Source: Comamonas terrae (GTDB lineage: Bacteria > Pseudomonadota > Gammaproteobacteria > Burkholderiales > Burkholderiaceae_C). Taken from it: 64,000 nucleotides of DNA. The stretch spans positions 310,001-374,000 of the forward strand of contig NZ_BCNT01000001.1 in assembly GCF_001544075.1 (NCBI RefSeq). The letters run 5' to 3'. Under the pieces are notes generated by a model. It worked only from the letters and a program-made list of their open reading frames with translations. It had not been told where the DNA came from and ran no database searches. Within the stretch, counting starts at the first letter, position 1, and every line of letters starts with the position of its first letter. Shown here piece after piece: positions 63,539 to 64,000 of this stretch. A program made the position numbers and the translations under genes.

Positions 63539-64000
63539 ATGAACCGCATGAGCTTCCCCCTGTCCGCCGCCCTGGTGCTGGCCTGTGCCGCCGCCGGCGC
63601 GCTGGCGCAAACGGCCTACCCGGAAAAACCCGTCAAGATCATCGTGCCCTACCCGCCCGGCGGCGCGGTAGATCAGGTGACGCGGCGCATCGCGCAAAAG
63701 CTCAGCGAGCAGACCGGCCAGAGCTTCTTCGTCGAGAACAAGGCCGGGGCCACCGGCACCATCGGCGCGGCGCAGGTGGCGCGCTCGCCGGGCGACGGCT
63801 ACACGCTGATGGCCAACGACACCACGTACTCCATCCTGCCGCAGGTCTTCAAGAAGCTGCCGTGGGACCGCGCGCAGGACCTGGTGCCCGTGGCCGGTTT
63901 CAACTTCGCGCCCACGGCGGTGGTGGTGCCGGCCAACTCGCCGTTCAAGACACTGGGCGACATGGTGGCCTATTCGCAGGCCAACCCCGGCAAGCTCAAC
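63539..64000 (+). CDS. Bug (TctC-type) solute receptor 4 of the cluster, 5' part
   Basis: First 154 codons of a receptor; the frame is open to the right edge. The signal peptide ends GALAQ, then AYPEKPVKIIVPYPPGGAVDQVTRRIAQ, FFVENKAGATGTIGAAQVA and GDGYTLMAN follow. AAAGGAGACGAG gives a good ribosome site before the ATG at 63539. It has the same direction as the cluster. Confidence 0.93.
   Translation, partial: MNRMSFPLSAALVLACAAAGALAQTAYPEKPVKIIVPYPPGGAVDQVTRRIAQKLSEQTGQSFFVENKAGATGTIGAAQVARSPGDGYTLMANDTTYSILPQVFKKLPWDRAQDLVPVAGFNFAPTAVVVPANSPFKTLGDMVAYSQANPGKLN

Noticed and set aside
1..64000. CRISPR arrays, tRNA or rRNA genes, insertion sequences
   Set aside because: No regularly spaced repeats, no tRNA-like cloverleaf with conserved TTCGANNC arms, no rRNA sequence and no transposase motifs were noticed by eye; a covariance scan would be needed to exclude a missed tRNA.

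Overview
The window is high-GC DNA with dense, often overlapping genes on both strands. The gene families point to a betaproteobacterium of the order Burkholderiales, family Comamonadaceae, most like Delftia or Comamonas. The main clues are many Bug (TctC-type) solute receptors, a cbb3 oxidase cluster beside an FNR regulator, zapA followed by a 6S-like RNA locus, a small TIGR04438-type Trp-rich protein, and malonate genes built around MatA/MatB. Species is inferred from family content only. I saw no tRNA, rRNA, CRISPR array, insertion sequence or intact prophage.

Region by region. 1-9.3 kb (minus strand): a cobalamin uptake, adenosylation and assembly operon, btuB-cbiA-cobU-btuF-btuC-btuD-cobO-ogt-bluB-cbiB. 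It is headed by a clear cobalamin riboswitch, and many of its genes overlap by 4 nt. 9.5-10.5 kb: zapB-like gene, zapA and a probable 6S RNA. 10.5-14.4 kb: a translationally coupled HD-GYP protein and a PAS-GGDEF-EAL protein (c-di-GMP turnover). 14.5-26.5 kb: the microaerobic respiration island. It holds hemN, a SafE-like membrane protein, fnr, a small membrane protein, and ccoH, ccoG, ccoP, ccoQ, ccoO, ccoN, ccoS and ccoI, followed by a universal stress protein. FNR-type boxes lie at the hemN/fnr, ccoN and usp promoters. 26.7-31.1 kb: malonate operon (malonyl-CoA decarboxylase, Bug receptor, malonyl-CoA synthetase). 31.3-40.1 kb: lgt, a GlxA-type regulator, an MFS permease, an orphan Bug receptor, ilvD, and a two-component system. 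40.4-46.3 kb: a tripartite RND efflux system of the heavy-metal type, next to that two-component system.

46.4-56.7 kb: small genes (Trp-rich membrane protein, c-type cytochrome, WXXGXW lipoprotein, PRC-barrel protein, a phage-type DUF551-like protein, P-loop kinase-like protein), then regulator/target pairs: Lrp with a LysE exporter, AraC with an Fsr-type MFS pump, MerR with an NmrA-type oxidoreductase at a textbook long-spacer promoter. Two Hsp20 genes follow, behind a sigma-32-type promoter. 56.7-64 kb: an IclR-controlled catabolic island alternating Bug receptors with a pyrone-lactonase-like hydrolase, an RraA-type aldolase and a D-2-hydroxyacid dehydrogenase. A decayed Bug fragment and a 36-bp palindrome lie inside it. 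It runs off the right edge.

The best candidates for something undescribed are this right-hand catabolic island, the long palindrome in it, and a palindromic repeat family that seems to have entered coding genes.
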